A stretch of DNA of 64,000 nt from AC-32 sp963821495 (lineage in GTDB: Bacteria > Actinomycetota > Thermoleophilia > Gaiellales > Gaiellaceae): contig CAWGEA010000003.1 of the NCBI GenBank assembly GCA_963821495.1, forward strand, positions 1,674,001 to 1,738,000, written 5' to 3'. Below, piece by piece: positions 41,801 through 47,893 of the stretch (positions within the stretch are counted from its first letter, which is position 1; each line of letters starts with the position of its first letter). The notes beneath the pieces were generated by a model. The model saw nothing but the letters and a program-made list of their open reading frames with translations, had not been told where the DNA came from and did not search any database. The position numbers were made by a program, and so were the translations under genes.

Positions 41801-42638
41801 CGAAGACCACGGTCGTCGGCCGCCGACCGCGCACCGGTTCGTGTGGAGACGGCCCAGCGACGGGCGTGGTCGTGGTGGGGAGCTCGCTCGCCGCCGCGGC
41901 GGGCTCGAGCTCCGGGTCGTGGCTGAGCATCCGGCGCTCGAGCTCACGCAGCTCGGCACCCGGCTCCAGTCCCAGCTCCTCGTCGAGGAGCGTCCGCGTC
42001 TCGCGGTAGACCTCGAGCGCGTCAGTCTGACGGCCGGCTGCGTAGAGGCCGCGCATCAGCTGGGCGCGGAGCCGCTCGCGGAAGGGATGTTCTGCCACGA
42101 GCGCGCGTAGCTCGGGCACCACCTCGCGCTCCCGGCCGCGGGCGAGGTCGGCCTCGAGCCGGTCCTCGAGCACCTGCAGACGCGACTCCTCGAGCCGGTC
42201 GGCCTCGCGGCGGAGGGCTTCCGCAGGGAGGCCGCCGAGAGCCGGGCCGCGCCAGAGCGCGAGCGCCTCGCGCAGCAGCGCCGCGGCGCGCTCGGAGTCG
42301 GCCGCGCCCAGCGCCGCCCGCCCTTCGTCCGCGAGCCGCTCGAACCGCGTCAGGTCGAGTCGGTCGCCGTCGATGACCAGGGCGTAGCCGCCCGCCCTGC
42401 TCTCGATCGCGCCGGGCGAGAGCAACCGCCGCAGGCGGGAGACGTACACCTGCACCGTCTTCGCCGCGGTTTCGGGCGGTTTCTCCCAGAGCTCCTCGAC
42501 CAGCAGCTCGAGCGGGACCGTGCGCCCGGCGCGCAAGAGGAGCGAACCGAGCACCGTCTGCTGCCTGGTGCCGCCGAGCGGAACCCGCACTCCGCTGCCG
42601 TCGAGCACCTCGAGCGACCCCAGGACGCGGTACTCCAT
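38823..42638 (-). CDS. SARP-type regulator fused to class III cyclase, AAA ATPase and TPR domains
   Basis: From ATG 42638 (GGAGGA ribosome site) the product is 1271 aa. Residues 1-100 are an OmpR-like winged helix of the SARP type (YRVLGSLEVLDGSGVRVPLG, VQVYVSRLRRLL). Residues about 100-245 are the BTAD helical domain. Residues about 280-460 are a cyclase homology domain (TVVFADVVDSTTLGELLD, IEKFIGDAVVAFFG, GIRIGVNSGDVFVGG). Residues about 480-800 are a STAND-like ATPase (Walker A TIVGPAGIGKTRIAREL, Walker B LIVGFEDVHWAEPLLLDL). The remainder is TPR-like. This is an AfsR-like regulator with an inserted cyclase. Upstream codons to 42698 lack support. A tandem 20-bp direct repeat lies just upstream of its promoter. 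Confidence 0.9.
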   Translation of the reverse strand: MEYRVLGSLEVLDGSGVRVPLGGTRQQTVLGSLLLRAGRTVPLELLVEELWEKPPETAAKTVQVYVSRLRRLLSPGAIESRAGGYALVIDGDRLDLTRFERLADEGRAALGAADSERAAALLREALALWRGPALGGLPAEALRREADRLEESRLQVLEDRLEADLARGREREVVPELRALVAEHPFRERLRAQLMRGLYAAGRQTDALEVYRETRTLLDEELGLEPGAELRELERRMLSHDPELEPAAAASELPTTTTPVAGPSPHEPVRGRRPTTVVFADVVDSTTLGELLDPESVHRILERYSEIAREILERHGGEIEKFIGDAVVAFFGMTELHEDDALRAVRAAIELREAVTRLRDELMEASGVELGIRIGVNSGDVFVGGGAGRETFATGDSVNVAARLEQGAEAWEILLGERTYRLVADNVRAEPLEPIEVKGRSAPVHAWRLLDLAETEPVPTRATTPFVGREREREALREAFAMSREQRACRLCTIVGPAGIGKTRIARELVLEAAEAATVAVGRCLSYGEAITYHPLIEIVRQLAGDDPDEGIAKLMGPGEESELVARRMRALVGLSDETAPAEETFWAVRKLFEAVAAERPLIVGFEDVHWAEPLLLDLIEYLIAFSGGTPLLVVCLARPELLETRPSWAADDGKRSVVALEALSETDARKLVESLTSGDLGLLETARIVRTAEGNPLFLEQLVATDEERGETEALPPSIQAVLAARIASLDPAERTVLERASVEGRNFRWSSVAALLPEPDRAALGGRMMALVRRKLIEPGRPLRGGEDSFRFTHVLIREAAYEGLPREQCAELHEHLARWLGMTPRGEDEIVGYHLEQAYRCRAQLGLVDAHGLELAHEAQTRLEAASQKLLLRGDAAGAADFLERATALLPRDDPKRLPLLPTLGAALLEAGKLAAADRVLTEAIELAKGDELLAARAQVEQQLVRLQADGGTLDEAQIVADAALQVFERRGDDLGQCRAWYLLALISWLAGQIAAAGEAWQRAAESAERAGEHRELFEIAVWRAHAAVAGPMPIAEAIGHCNELGEQVEGSPAAVAGVLHPLAVLHAMQCEFDIARSLVRQANAILEEFDLMFAAAGAAQLEACVEMLAGCAVAAEERLRRGYDQLDELGEKALLATTAAMLAQAIYAQGRYDEAAEYCRVSRDLAASEDLSVQVVWRGVQAKILARQGRGEDAEVLAREAVQLAADTDLLTYHGDALVDLAEVLHADGRAAEAADAISAGLRLYERKGNLAAAERARAQLVEPGGM

Positions 42639-42675
42639 CGCTCCTCCGAGACAGACTCCCTTCCGGCGACCGTAG

Positions 42676-42715
42676 CACCGAAAACCGGCTGCTACCACCG
42701 AAAACCGCCTGCTAC
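42676..42715. repeat. Tandem 20-bp direct repeat in a divergent promoter region
   Basis: Two adjacent copies, 42676-42695 and 42696-42715, differ at one position (CACCGAAAACCG followed by G or C, then CTGCTAC). They sit between the SARP-cyclase gene (minus, candidate -10 TACGGT at 42674-42669) and the metallophosphoesterase gene (plus, -10 TACACT near 42732). SARP proteins bind short direct repeats next to -35 regions, so this is a good candidate binding site for the adjacent regulator. Confidence 0.7.
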
Positions 42716-42744
42716 AAGGCGTTGGCGGGCTCTACACTGCGCGC

Positions 42745-43554
42745 ATGCCGCAGGGTCGCAACGGCGGGTCGTTCACGATCGCGCAGATCTCCGACATCCA
42801 CTGCGGAGGGCCCGACTTCGTCCCGAACCTGATGGAGCGCGCGGTCGCGGAGATCAACGAGCTCGATCCGGACATGGTCATCTGCTCGGGCGACCTCACG
42901 ACCTTCGGCTTCAAGCACGAGTACGCGATGGCCAAGGGCTACCTCGACCGCATCCAGTGTGACTCGTTGGTGGTCATCCCGGGCAACCACGACTCCCGCA
43001 ACGTCGGCTACGTGCACTTCGAGGACATGTTCGGCGAGCGCAATTCCGTCATGCGCCTCGGCGGAGTGACGGTGGTCGCCGTCGACTCGACCGAGCCGGA
43101 CCTCGACCACGGCCAGATCGGCCGTGGTCGCTACCGCTGGATCGAGGAGCAGTTCGCGGGCGAGGCCGACCTGCGCATCTTCGTGCTGCACCACCACCTG
43201 TTGCCCGTCCCGGGGACGGGGCGCGAGCGGAACGTCGTCTACGACGCGGGCGACTGCATCGAGTGCCTGCAGCGGGCCGGAGTCGACCTGGTCCTCTCCG
43301 GCCACAAGCACGTGCCGTACGCCTGGCGGCTCGAGAACCTGTTCGTGGTGAACGCGGGCACGGTCTCCTCGAAGCGCCTGCGCGGCAAGACGCGCCCTTG
43401 CTACAACGTGATCGAGGTCAGCGACCGCCACGTCGACGTCTGGCGCAAGTACCCGTTCCACGGGCAGGAGCGGATCATCCAGTTCTCCACCGAGACCCGC
43501 GCGTTCGAGAAGTACACGTCGCGGATCGAGGACGAGGTCACGACGAGAGCCTGA
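42745..43554 (+). CDS. Calcineurin-like metallophosphoesterase (class III cyclic-nucleotide phosphodiesterase-like)
   Basis: This 269-aa enzyme contains all five dimetal motifs: ISDIHCGGP (DxH), CSGDLTTFG (GD), PGNHDSRN (GNHD), VLHHHLLP and SGHKHVPYAW (GHxH). The length and motif spacing resemble CpdA-type 3',5'-cAMP phosphodiesterases, but the family is broad. It is the first gene of a tightly overlapping operon with the cyclic 2,3-diphosphoglycerate genes and is divergent from a cyclase-bearing regulator. It could therefore act on cyclic nucleotides or on a phosphoglycerate product. TACACT is six nt upstream of the ATG. Confidence 0.88.
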   Translation: MPQGRNGGSFTIAQISDIHCGGPDFVPNLMERAVAEINELDPDMVICSGDLTTFGFKHEYAMAKGYLDRIQCDSLVVIPGNHDSRNVGYVHFEDMFGERNSVMRLGGVTVVAVDSTEPDLDHGQIGRGRYRWIEEQFAGEADLRIFVLHHHLLPVPGTGRERNVVYDAGDCIECLQRAGVDLVLSGHKHVPYAWRLENLFVVNAGTVSSKRLRGKTRPCYNVIEVSDRHVDVWRKYPFHGQERIIQFSTETRAFEKYTSRIEDEVTTRA

Positions 43555-44810
43555 TGCGCGCTCTGGCCGTCTGCGATGGCGAGCACTACCCGCCCGTGGT
43601 GCGCGACGCGCTGGAGGCACTGCCGTACGACGTCGCCGGGCTCTGGCTCGCAGGCGGGAGCGAGAAGCTGCGCGGGGGCGAGGACTACGGCGTGCCCGTG
43701 GTGGACTCACTCGAGCTCGCGATCGCCGAGCTCGAGGCGGGGCTGGTCGTCGATCTCTCCGACGAGCCGGTGCTCGGGCCTCGCGAGCGGCTACGGCTCG
43801 CGAGCCGCGTGCTCGCGCTCGGGCTCCCCTACGTGGGCACGGACTTCCGCTTCGACCCACCCGAGCTGGCACCGTTTCCGCGGCCGTCTCTCTCGGTGAT
43901 CGGGACCGGCAAGCGCGTCGGGAAGACCGCGGTGACGGGACACCTGGCGCGGCTGCTCGCGCGCGACCGCGACGTCGTCGTCGTGGCGATGGGCCGCGGC
44001 GGGCCGCCCGGGCCGGAGGTCGCCGAGGTGCGGCCGACGCTGGAGCGTCTGCTCGAGCTCTCGCGGGCCGGCAGGCACGCGGCGTCCGACTACCTCGAGA
44101 CGGCGGCGCTCGCAGGCGTGGTCACGATCGGCTGCCGCCGCTGCGGCGGCGGCTTCGCGGGCTCGCCGGGCGAGTCGAACGTGCTCGCCGGCGCCGCGCT
44201 GGCGGCCGAGCGCGAGCCCGATCTCGTGATCTTCGACGGCAGCGGGGCGGCGATCCCTCCAATCGACACCGGCGCGCGCATCCTCGTGACGAGCGCGGCG
44301 CAGCCTGCCGAGGTCTCCACCGGCTACCTGAACGCCTATCGGATCCTCGTCTCCGACCTGGTGGTGGTCACCGGCGGCCTCGTTGAGCGGCTCGCCGAGG
44401 CGATCCACGACGTCAAGCAGCTCCCGGTGGTGCCGGTCGAGCTGCGGCCGCGGCCGGCCTCACCCGTAGTAGGGCGGCGGGTCGCCTACTTCTCGACCGC
44501 CCCGGCCGAGGCGCACGAGGCGATCGAGCGACACCTGCGCGAGGAGCACGGTGCCGACGTCACGCTCGTCTCGGGCAACCTTGCCCGCCGGGAGGAGCTG
44601 CGCGACGAGCTCGCGCGCGCCGACGCCGAGGTCTTCCTGGTCGAGATCAAGGCGGCCGCGATCGACGTCGTCGCCGAGGCAGCGCTCGAGCGCGGGGTGG
44701 AGGTGGTGTTCGCCGACAACGAGCTCGTGCCGGTGGGGGTTCACGACCTCGACGTCGAGCTCGTCCGCCTGGCCGACACGGCGGCCGCGAAGGAGGTTGT
44801 GCCACGGTGA
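43554..44810 (+). CDS. cpgS: Cyclic 2,3-diphosphoglycerate synthetase
   Basis: This 418-aa protein begins RALAVCDGEHYPPVVRDALE and has a central P-loop GTGKRVGKTA at residues 117-126, then VVAMGRGGPPGPE, IGCRRCGGGFAGSPGESNV, DLVIFDGSGAAIPPIDTGA and a C-terminal ligase-like half. This is the layout of the archaeal enzyme that cyclises 2,3-diphosphoglycerate with ATP. The length is close to the methanogen enzyme (about 460). ATG overlaps the phosphoesterase TGA, and its TGA overlaps the GTG of the 2-phosphoglycerate kinase gene, giving translational coupling. The adjacent kinase supplies its substrate, which supports the assignment strongly. Confidence 0.85.
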   Translation: MRALAVCDGEHYPPVVRDALEALPYDVAGLWLAGGSEKLRGGEDYGVPVVDSLELAIAELEAGLVVDLSDEPVLGPRERLRLASRVLALGLPYVGTDFRFDPPELAPFPRPSLSVIGTGKRVGKTAVTGHLARLLARDRDVVVVAMGRGGPPGPEVAEVRPTLERLLELSRAGRHAASDYLETAALAGVVTIGCRRCGGGFAGSPGESNVLAGAALAAEREPDLVIFDGSGAAIPPIDTGARILVTSAAQPAEVSTGYLNAYRILVSDLVVVTGGLVERLAEAIHDVKQLPVVPVELRPRPASPVVGRRVAYFSTAPAEAHEAIERHLREEHGADVTLVSGNLARREELRDELARADAEVFLVEIKAAAIDVVAEAALERGVEVVFADNELVPVGVHDLDVELVRLADTAAAKEVVPR

Positions 44811-45721
44811 CCGACCGGCGCTACCGCCAGCCGCTGCCGCTCGGCGCCGAGGACGGGCTGCCGTTCTCGAAGGGGCTGATGGCGCGTGCCCTGATCGCCG
44901 CCGGGCTCTCGCCCGACCGCGCGTACGAGCTCGCGCTCGCGCTCGAGGCCGACCTGGAGAAGAGCGACCGCCAGTCGGTCTCGATCCAGCGGCTGGAGGA
45001 GCTCGCGCACGAGTCCCTCGGCCCCGAGGACGGCGCGAACGCGATGCGCCGGCTGCGCCGCTACCAGGACCTCTACGACCTGGACGTGCCGATCATCCTG
45101 CTCGTGGGCGGGGCGACCGGCACCGGCAAGTCGTCGGTCGCGACCGACGTCGCCTACCGGCTCGGGATCACGCGGGTGACCTCGACGGACTTCGTCCGCC
45201 AGACGATGCGGGCGTTCTTCTCGCGCGAGTTCATGCCCGCGATCCACCACTCGAGCTTCGACGCCGGGCACGCGACGGCCGACGACGAAGCCGACGCGGC
45301 CAAGGCTGTGCTCGACGGCTTCCTCGAGCAGACCCGTGACGTGCTCGTCGGCGTCCAGGCCGCGATCGACCGCGCGCTCGAGGAGGGTTGGTCGATGGTG
45401 CTCGAGGGCGTGCACCTCGTTCCCGGGATGCTCCCACGGCAGATCGAGGGCGCGCTCGTGGTCCAGTGCGTGCTCGCGATCAACGACCCGGAGGCCCACG
45501 CGAGCCACTTCTGGATCCGGGACACCGACTCCGAGGGCGTCCGACCGTACGAGAAGTACCTCGACGCCTTCGACGACATCAGGCTCGTCCAGGAGTACAT
45601 CCTGGGGCGAGCGAGCAAGCACGAGGTGCCCGTGGTCGAGAACGGCAACATCGAGGATGCGATCGGCGAGGTGATGGAGCTCGTGCTGAACGCGGCCGAG
45701 CCGCTGCAGGTGCGCGGATGA
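44807..45721 (+). CDS. pgk2: 2-phosphoglycerate kinase
   Basis: This 304-aa protein has an N-terminal ATP-cone-like domain (DGLPFSKGLMARALIAAGLS) at residues 15-100 and a P-loop kinase domain beginning LLVGGATGTGKSSVATDVAY (P-loop 101-110). TSTDFVRQTMRAFF, VLEGVHLVPGML and a late VVENGNIEDAI complete the pattern of methanogen 2-phosphoglycerate kinase, which makes 2,3-diphosphoglycerate from 2-phosphoglycerate and ATP. It overlaps its neighbours on both sides by 4 nt. With the synthetase it forms the complete two-step pathway to cyclic 2,3-diphosphoglycerate. Confidence 0.88.
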   Translation: MTDRRYRQPLPLGAEDGLPFSKGLMARALIAAGLSPDRAYELALALEADLEKSDRQSVSIQRLEELAHESLGPEDGANAMRRLRRYQDLYDLDVPIILLVGGATGTGKSSVATDVAYRLGITRVTSTDFVRQTMRAFFSREFMPAIHHSSFDAGHATADDEADAAKAVLDGFLEQTRDVLVGVQAAIDRALEEGWSMVLEGVHLVPGMLPRQIEGALVVQCVLAINDPEAHASHFWIRDTDSEGVRPYEKYLDAFDDIRLVQEYILGRASKHEVPVVENGNIEDAIGEVMELVLNAAEPLQVRG

Positions 45722-46731
45722 CGCAGACCGAGCCGGAAGCCCGCAGCGAGCCGCTCGGCACCGACGCCCGCTTCTGCCTCTGCGAGAGCTACGCCCGCGT
45801 GACGGAGCGGGCGGCGCTCGCGGGCGCCCGCTGGCTCGGGCGGGCCGAGCAGGAGACGGCCGAGGAGGACGCCTCAACGGCGATGCGCCTCGCGCTCGAG
45901 CAGCTGCCGATCGACGGGCACGTCGTGATCGGCGCGGGCGACGAGGGCGGCCAACTCGCCGGCGGTGCGCGCCTCGGCGCTGGCGGGATGGAGGTCGATC
46001 TCGCGCTCGACCCGCTCGAGGGCCGTGGGGTGGTCGCGCGCGGCGGCTACGGCGCGATGTCGATGGTCGCGGTCGGAGATCCCGGCGCCTTCCAGCGCCT
46101 CCCGGACATGTACATGCGCAAGATGGCCGTCGGCCCGAAGGCGCGCGGCTCGATCGACCTCAAGCAGCCGGTCGGGGACAACATCCGCGCGATCGCCGAC
46201 GCGTTCGGCCGCATGGTCAACGACGTCACGACGATCGTGCTCGACCGGCCGCGCCACCACGACCTGATCGAGGAGATCCGGGCCGCGGGGGCCCGCATCA
46301 AGCTGATCCAGGACGGCGACGTGACCGCGTCGATCTCGGCGGCCATCCGCGGGACGAACGACCACCTCGCGATCGGCATCGGCGGCACGCGGCAGGCCGT
46401 GCTGACCGCGGCGGCGCTGCGCTGCCTCGGTGGCGAGCTGCAGGCGCAGCTCTGGCCTACCGCCCGGAGCGAGGTCGAGGCGGCGCAGGAAGCCGGGGTG
46501 GACGACCTCGAGCGGCTGTTCACGATCGAGGACCTCGCACCCGGCGAGGTGATCGTCGCCGCCACCGGCGTCTCGAACGGCGACCTGCTGCGCGGGGTGC
46601 GCTTTCTCGCCGACAGCGCCCGCACGCATTCGCTCGTGATGTGCACGCGCTGCAACTGGGTCCGGTTCGTCGACGGCATCCACTTCTTCGCCCGCGAGCG
46701 GCGCGAGGAAGTGCGCCTGCTCGGCTTTTGA
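45718..46731 (+). CDS. GlpX-type (class II) fructose-1,6-bisphosphatase family protein, divergent
   Basis: This 337-aa protein matches GlpX in overall order: EDASTAMRLALEQLPIDGHV, VDLALDPLEGRGVVARGGYG, PDMYMRKMAVGPKARG, VLDRPRHHDLIEEIR and GIGGTRQAVLTAAALRCLGG. Two active-site blocks are altered. The usual IGEGE is IGAGD at 71-75, and the usual DPLEGT is DPLEGR (D98, E101 kept). It might be an FBPase with changed metal ligation or a phosphatase for another sugar or glycerate phosphate. Its place as the third gene after cyclic-diphosphoglycerate synthetase and 2-phosphoglycerate kinase suggests a link to that pathway or to gluconeogenic supply. Confidence 0.78.
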   Translation: MTQTEPEARSEPLGTDARFCLCESYARVTERAALAGARWLGRAEQETAEEDASTAMRLALEQLPIDGHVVIGAGDEGGQLAGGARLGAGGMEVDLALDPLEGRGVVARGGYGAMSMVAVGDPGAFQRLPDMYMRKMAVGPKARGSIDLKQPVGDNIRAIADAFGRMVNDVTTIVLDRPRHHDLIEEIRAAGARIKLIQDGDVTASISAAIRGTNDHLAIGIGGTRQAVLTAAALRCLGGELQAQLWPTARSEVEAAQEAGVDDLERLFTIEDLAPGEVIVAATGVSNGDLLRGVRFLADSARTHSLVMCTRCNWVRFVDGIHFFARERREEVRLLGF

Positions 46732-47141
46732 TGGCGGCTCTCGTCGGCGGGAGCTGCCTCTGCGGCGGCGTGCGCTTCGAGGTCGAGCTGCCGTTCCTGC
46801 GGGCGAATCACTGCCACTGCTCGCTCTGCCGCAAGCACTCCGGCACGTTCGGCCTCTCGCAGGGCCGCGTCCCGCGCCGGCAGTTCCGGCTGCTCGCAGG
46901 CGAGGAGCTGCTGCACGTCTACCGACCGGAGACCGGGACCGTGGTGAAGGTCTTCTGCTCCGAGTGCGGCTCCAGCCTGTTCGGCGGCAGCTGGCCGGAG
47001 GGGGACGAGGTCTCGATCAGGCTCGGCTCGCTGGACGCCGACCCCGGGATCCGGCCGCAGTGGCACCAGTTCGTCGACTCGCGCGCGCCGTGGAACGAGC
47101 TTCCCGAGGACGGCCTGCCTCGATACCCTGGGGCCCCATGA
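46731..47141 (+). CDS. GFA family (glutathione-dependent formaldehyde-activating-like) zinc protein
   Basis: This 136-aa protein shows the zinc ligands SCLCGGVRFE, HCHCSLCRKHSG and FCSECGSSLFGG, which define the GFA/CENP-V fold. Actinobacteria lack glutathione, so the formaldehyde-glutathione role is unlikely and the function is open. Its ATG shares one base with the previous stop and its stop overlaps the DUF59 gene, so it is in the same operon. Confidence 0.85.
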   Translation: MAALVGGSCLCGGVRFEVELPFLRANHCHCSLCRKHSGTFGLSQGRVPRRQFRLLAGEELLHVYRPETGTVVKVFCSECGSSLFGGSWPEGDEVSIRLGSLDADPGIRPQWHQFVDSRAPWNELPEDGLPRYPGAP

Positions 47142-47434
47142 CGCGCGACGACGTGATCGAGGCGCTCCGCTCCGTCGAGGATCCCGAGCTCGGAATGGAC
47201 ATCGTCGAGCTCGGCCTGCTCTACGACGCCGAGGTGCAGGGCTCGAAGGTGAAGGTGTTCTACAGCCTGACCTCGATGGGCTGCCCGGCCGGGCCGCTGA
47301 TCCAGCAGAACATCGAGGAGGTCCTGCGCTCGCTGCCCGAGGTCGAGGAGGTCGAGACGGAGCTGACCTGGGACCCACCGTGGACGCCGGACAAGATGTC
47401 CGACGACGCGAAGTTCATCCTCGGCTTCGGCTAG
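47138..47434 (+). CDS. DUF59/MIP18 family iron-sulfur assembly-like protein
   Basis: This 98-aa protein has the family signature VEDPELGMDIVELGLLYD and SMGCPAGPLIQQNIEEVL, in which the single cysteine is the conserved one. Members (SufT/PaaD-like) help place iron-sulfur clusters. It overlaps the GFA gene by 4 nt and also has TACCCT eight nt before its ATG, so an internal leaderless transcript is possible. It is the last gene of the six-gene operon that begins at 42745. Confidence 0.9.
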   Translation: MTRDDVIEALRSVEDPELGMDIVELGLLYDAEVQGSKVKVFYSLTSMGCPAGPLIQQNIEEVLRSLPEVEEVETELTWDPPWTPDKMSDDAKFILGFG

Positions 47435-47803
47435 CTACTGAATCCCGGTGTCGAGGTGGAAATCGACCCGGACGACCCGTCCTCGGGGCACCCTGACGAC
47501 CCGGGGGGTCAGCCCCGTCCCCACCCTGCGCCGCGGCGTCGTCACGACATAGGAGCCGGCTCGCAGCCTGACGGAGTACGTGCCCGACCTCGTCGTTCTC
47601 ACCTCGATCATCTTGCCGGCACGCCTGAACTGAAGGAGAACCCGGCGAGCCGGAGCCTCACACGAGTCGTCGGTGTGGCAGACGGGGCTCGTCGGTCCCT
47701 CCAGCACCAGCCCACGGAGGCCCGAGGCGTGTCTTGCTCCGGCCGTGCCGGCGAACGCGAACAGCGGCACCAGCGCGGCGATGCCGACAGCTGTCAAACG
47801 CAC
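47435..47803 (-). CDS. Secreted protein with a carboxypeptidase-regulatory-like beta fold, function unknown
   Basis: From GTG 47803 (TACAGT seven nt upstream) the product is 122 aa with a signal peptide (RLTAVGIAALVPLFAFAGTAGA). The mature part has VCHTDDSCEAP with two cysteines and repeats of VEVRTTRSGTYSVRLRAGSY type, like CarboxypepD-regulatory or Spy0128-like domains. A longer frame to 47851 exists, but the promoter box supports the internal start. It is convergent with the DUF59 gene, the two stops abutting. Confidence 0.65.
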   Translation of the reverse strand: MRLTAVGIAALVPLFAFAGTAGARHASGLRGLVLEGPTSPVCHTDDSCEAPARRVLLQFRRAGKMIEVRTTRSGTYSVRLRAGSYVVTTPRRRVGTGLTPRVVRVPRGRVVRVDFHLDTGIQ

Positions 47804-47893
47804 GTCCGGAACTGTAACGCGGCGCCGTTGAAGCCACGCCGGCGGCGGCATAGAGTCGCCCTGATGTAGCTGGCGACCAAGGGGAGGGACACG

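Noticed and set aside
42639..42698. Upstream start for the SARP-cyclase protein
   Set aside because: The extension would run into the direct repeat and promoter. The ATG at 42638 has a GGAGGA site and begins with the SARP-typical YRVLG.
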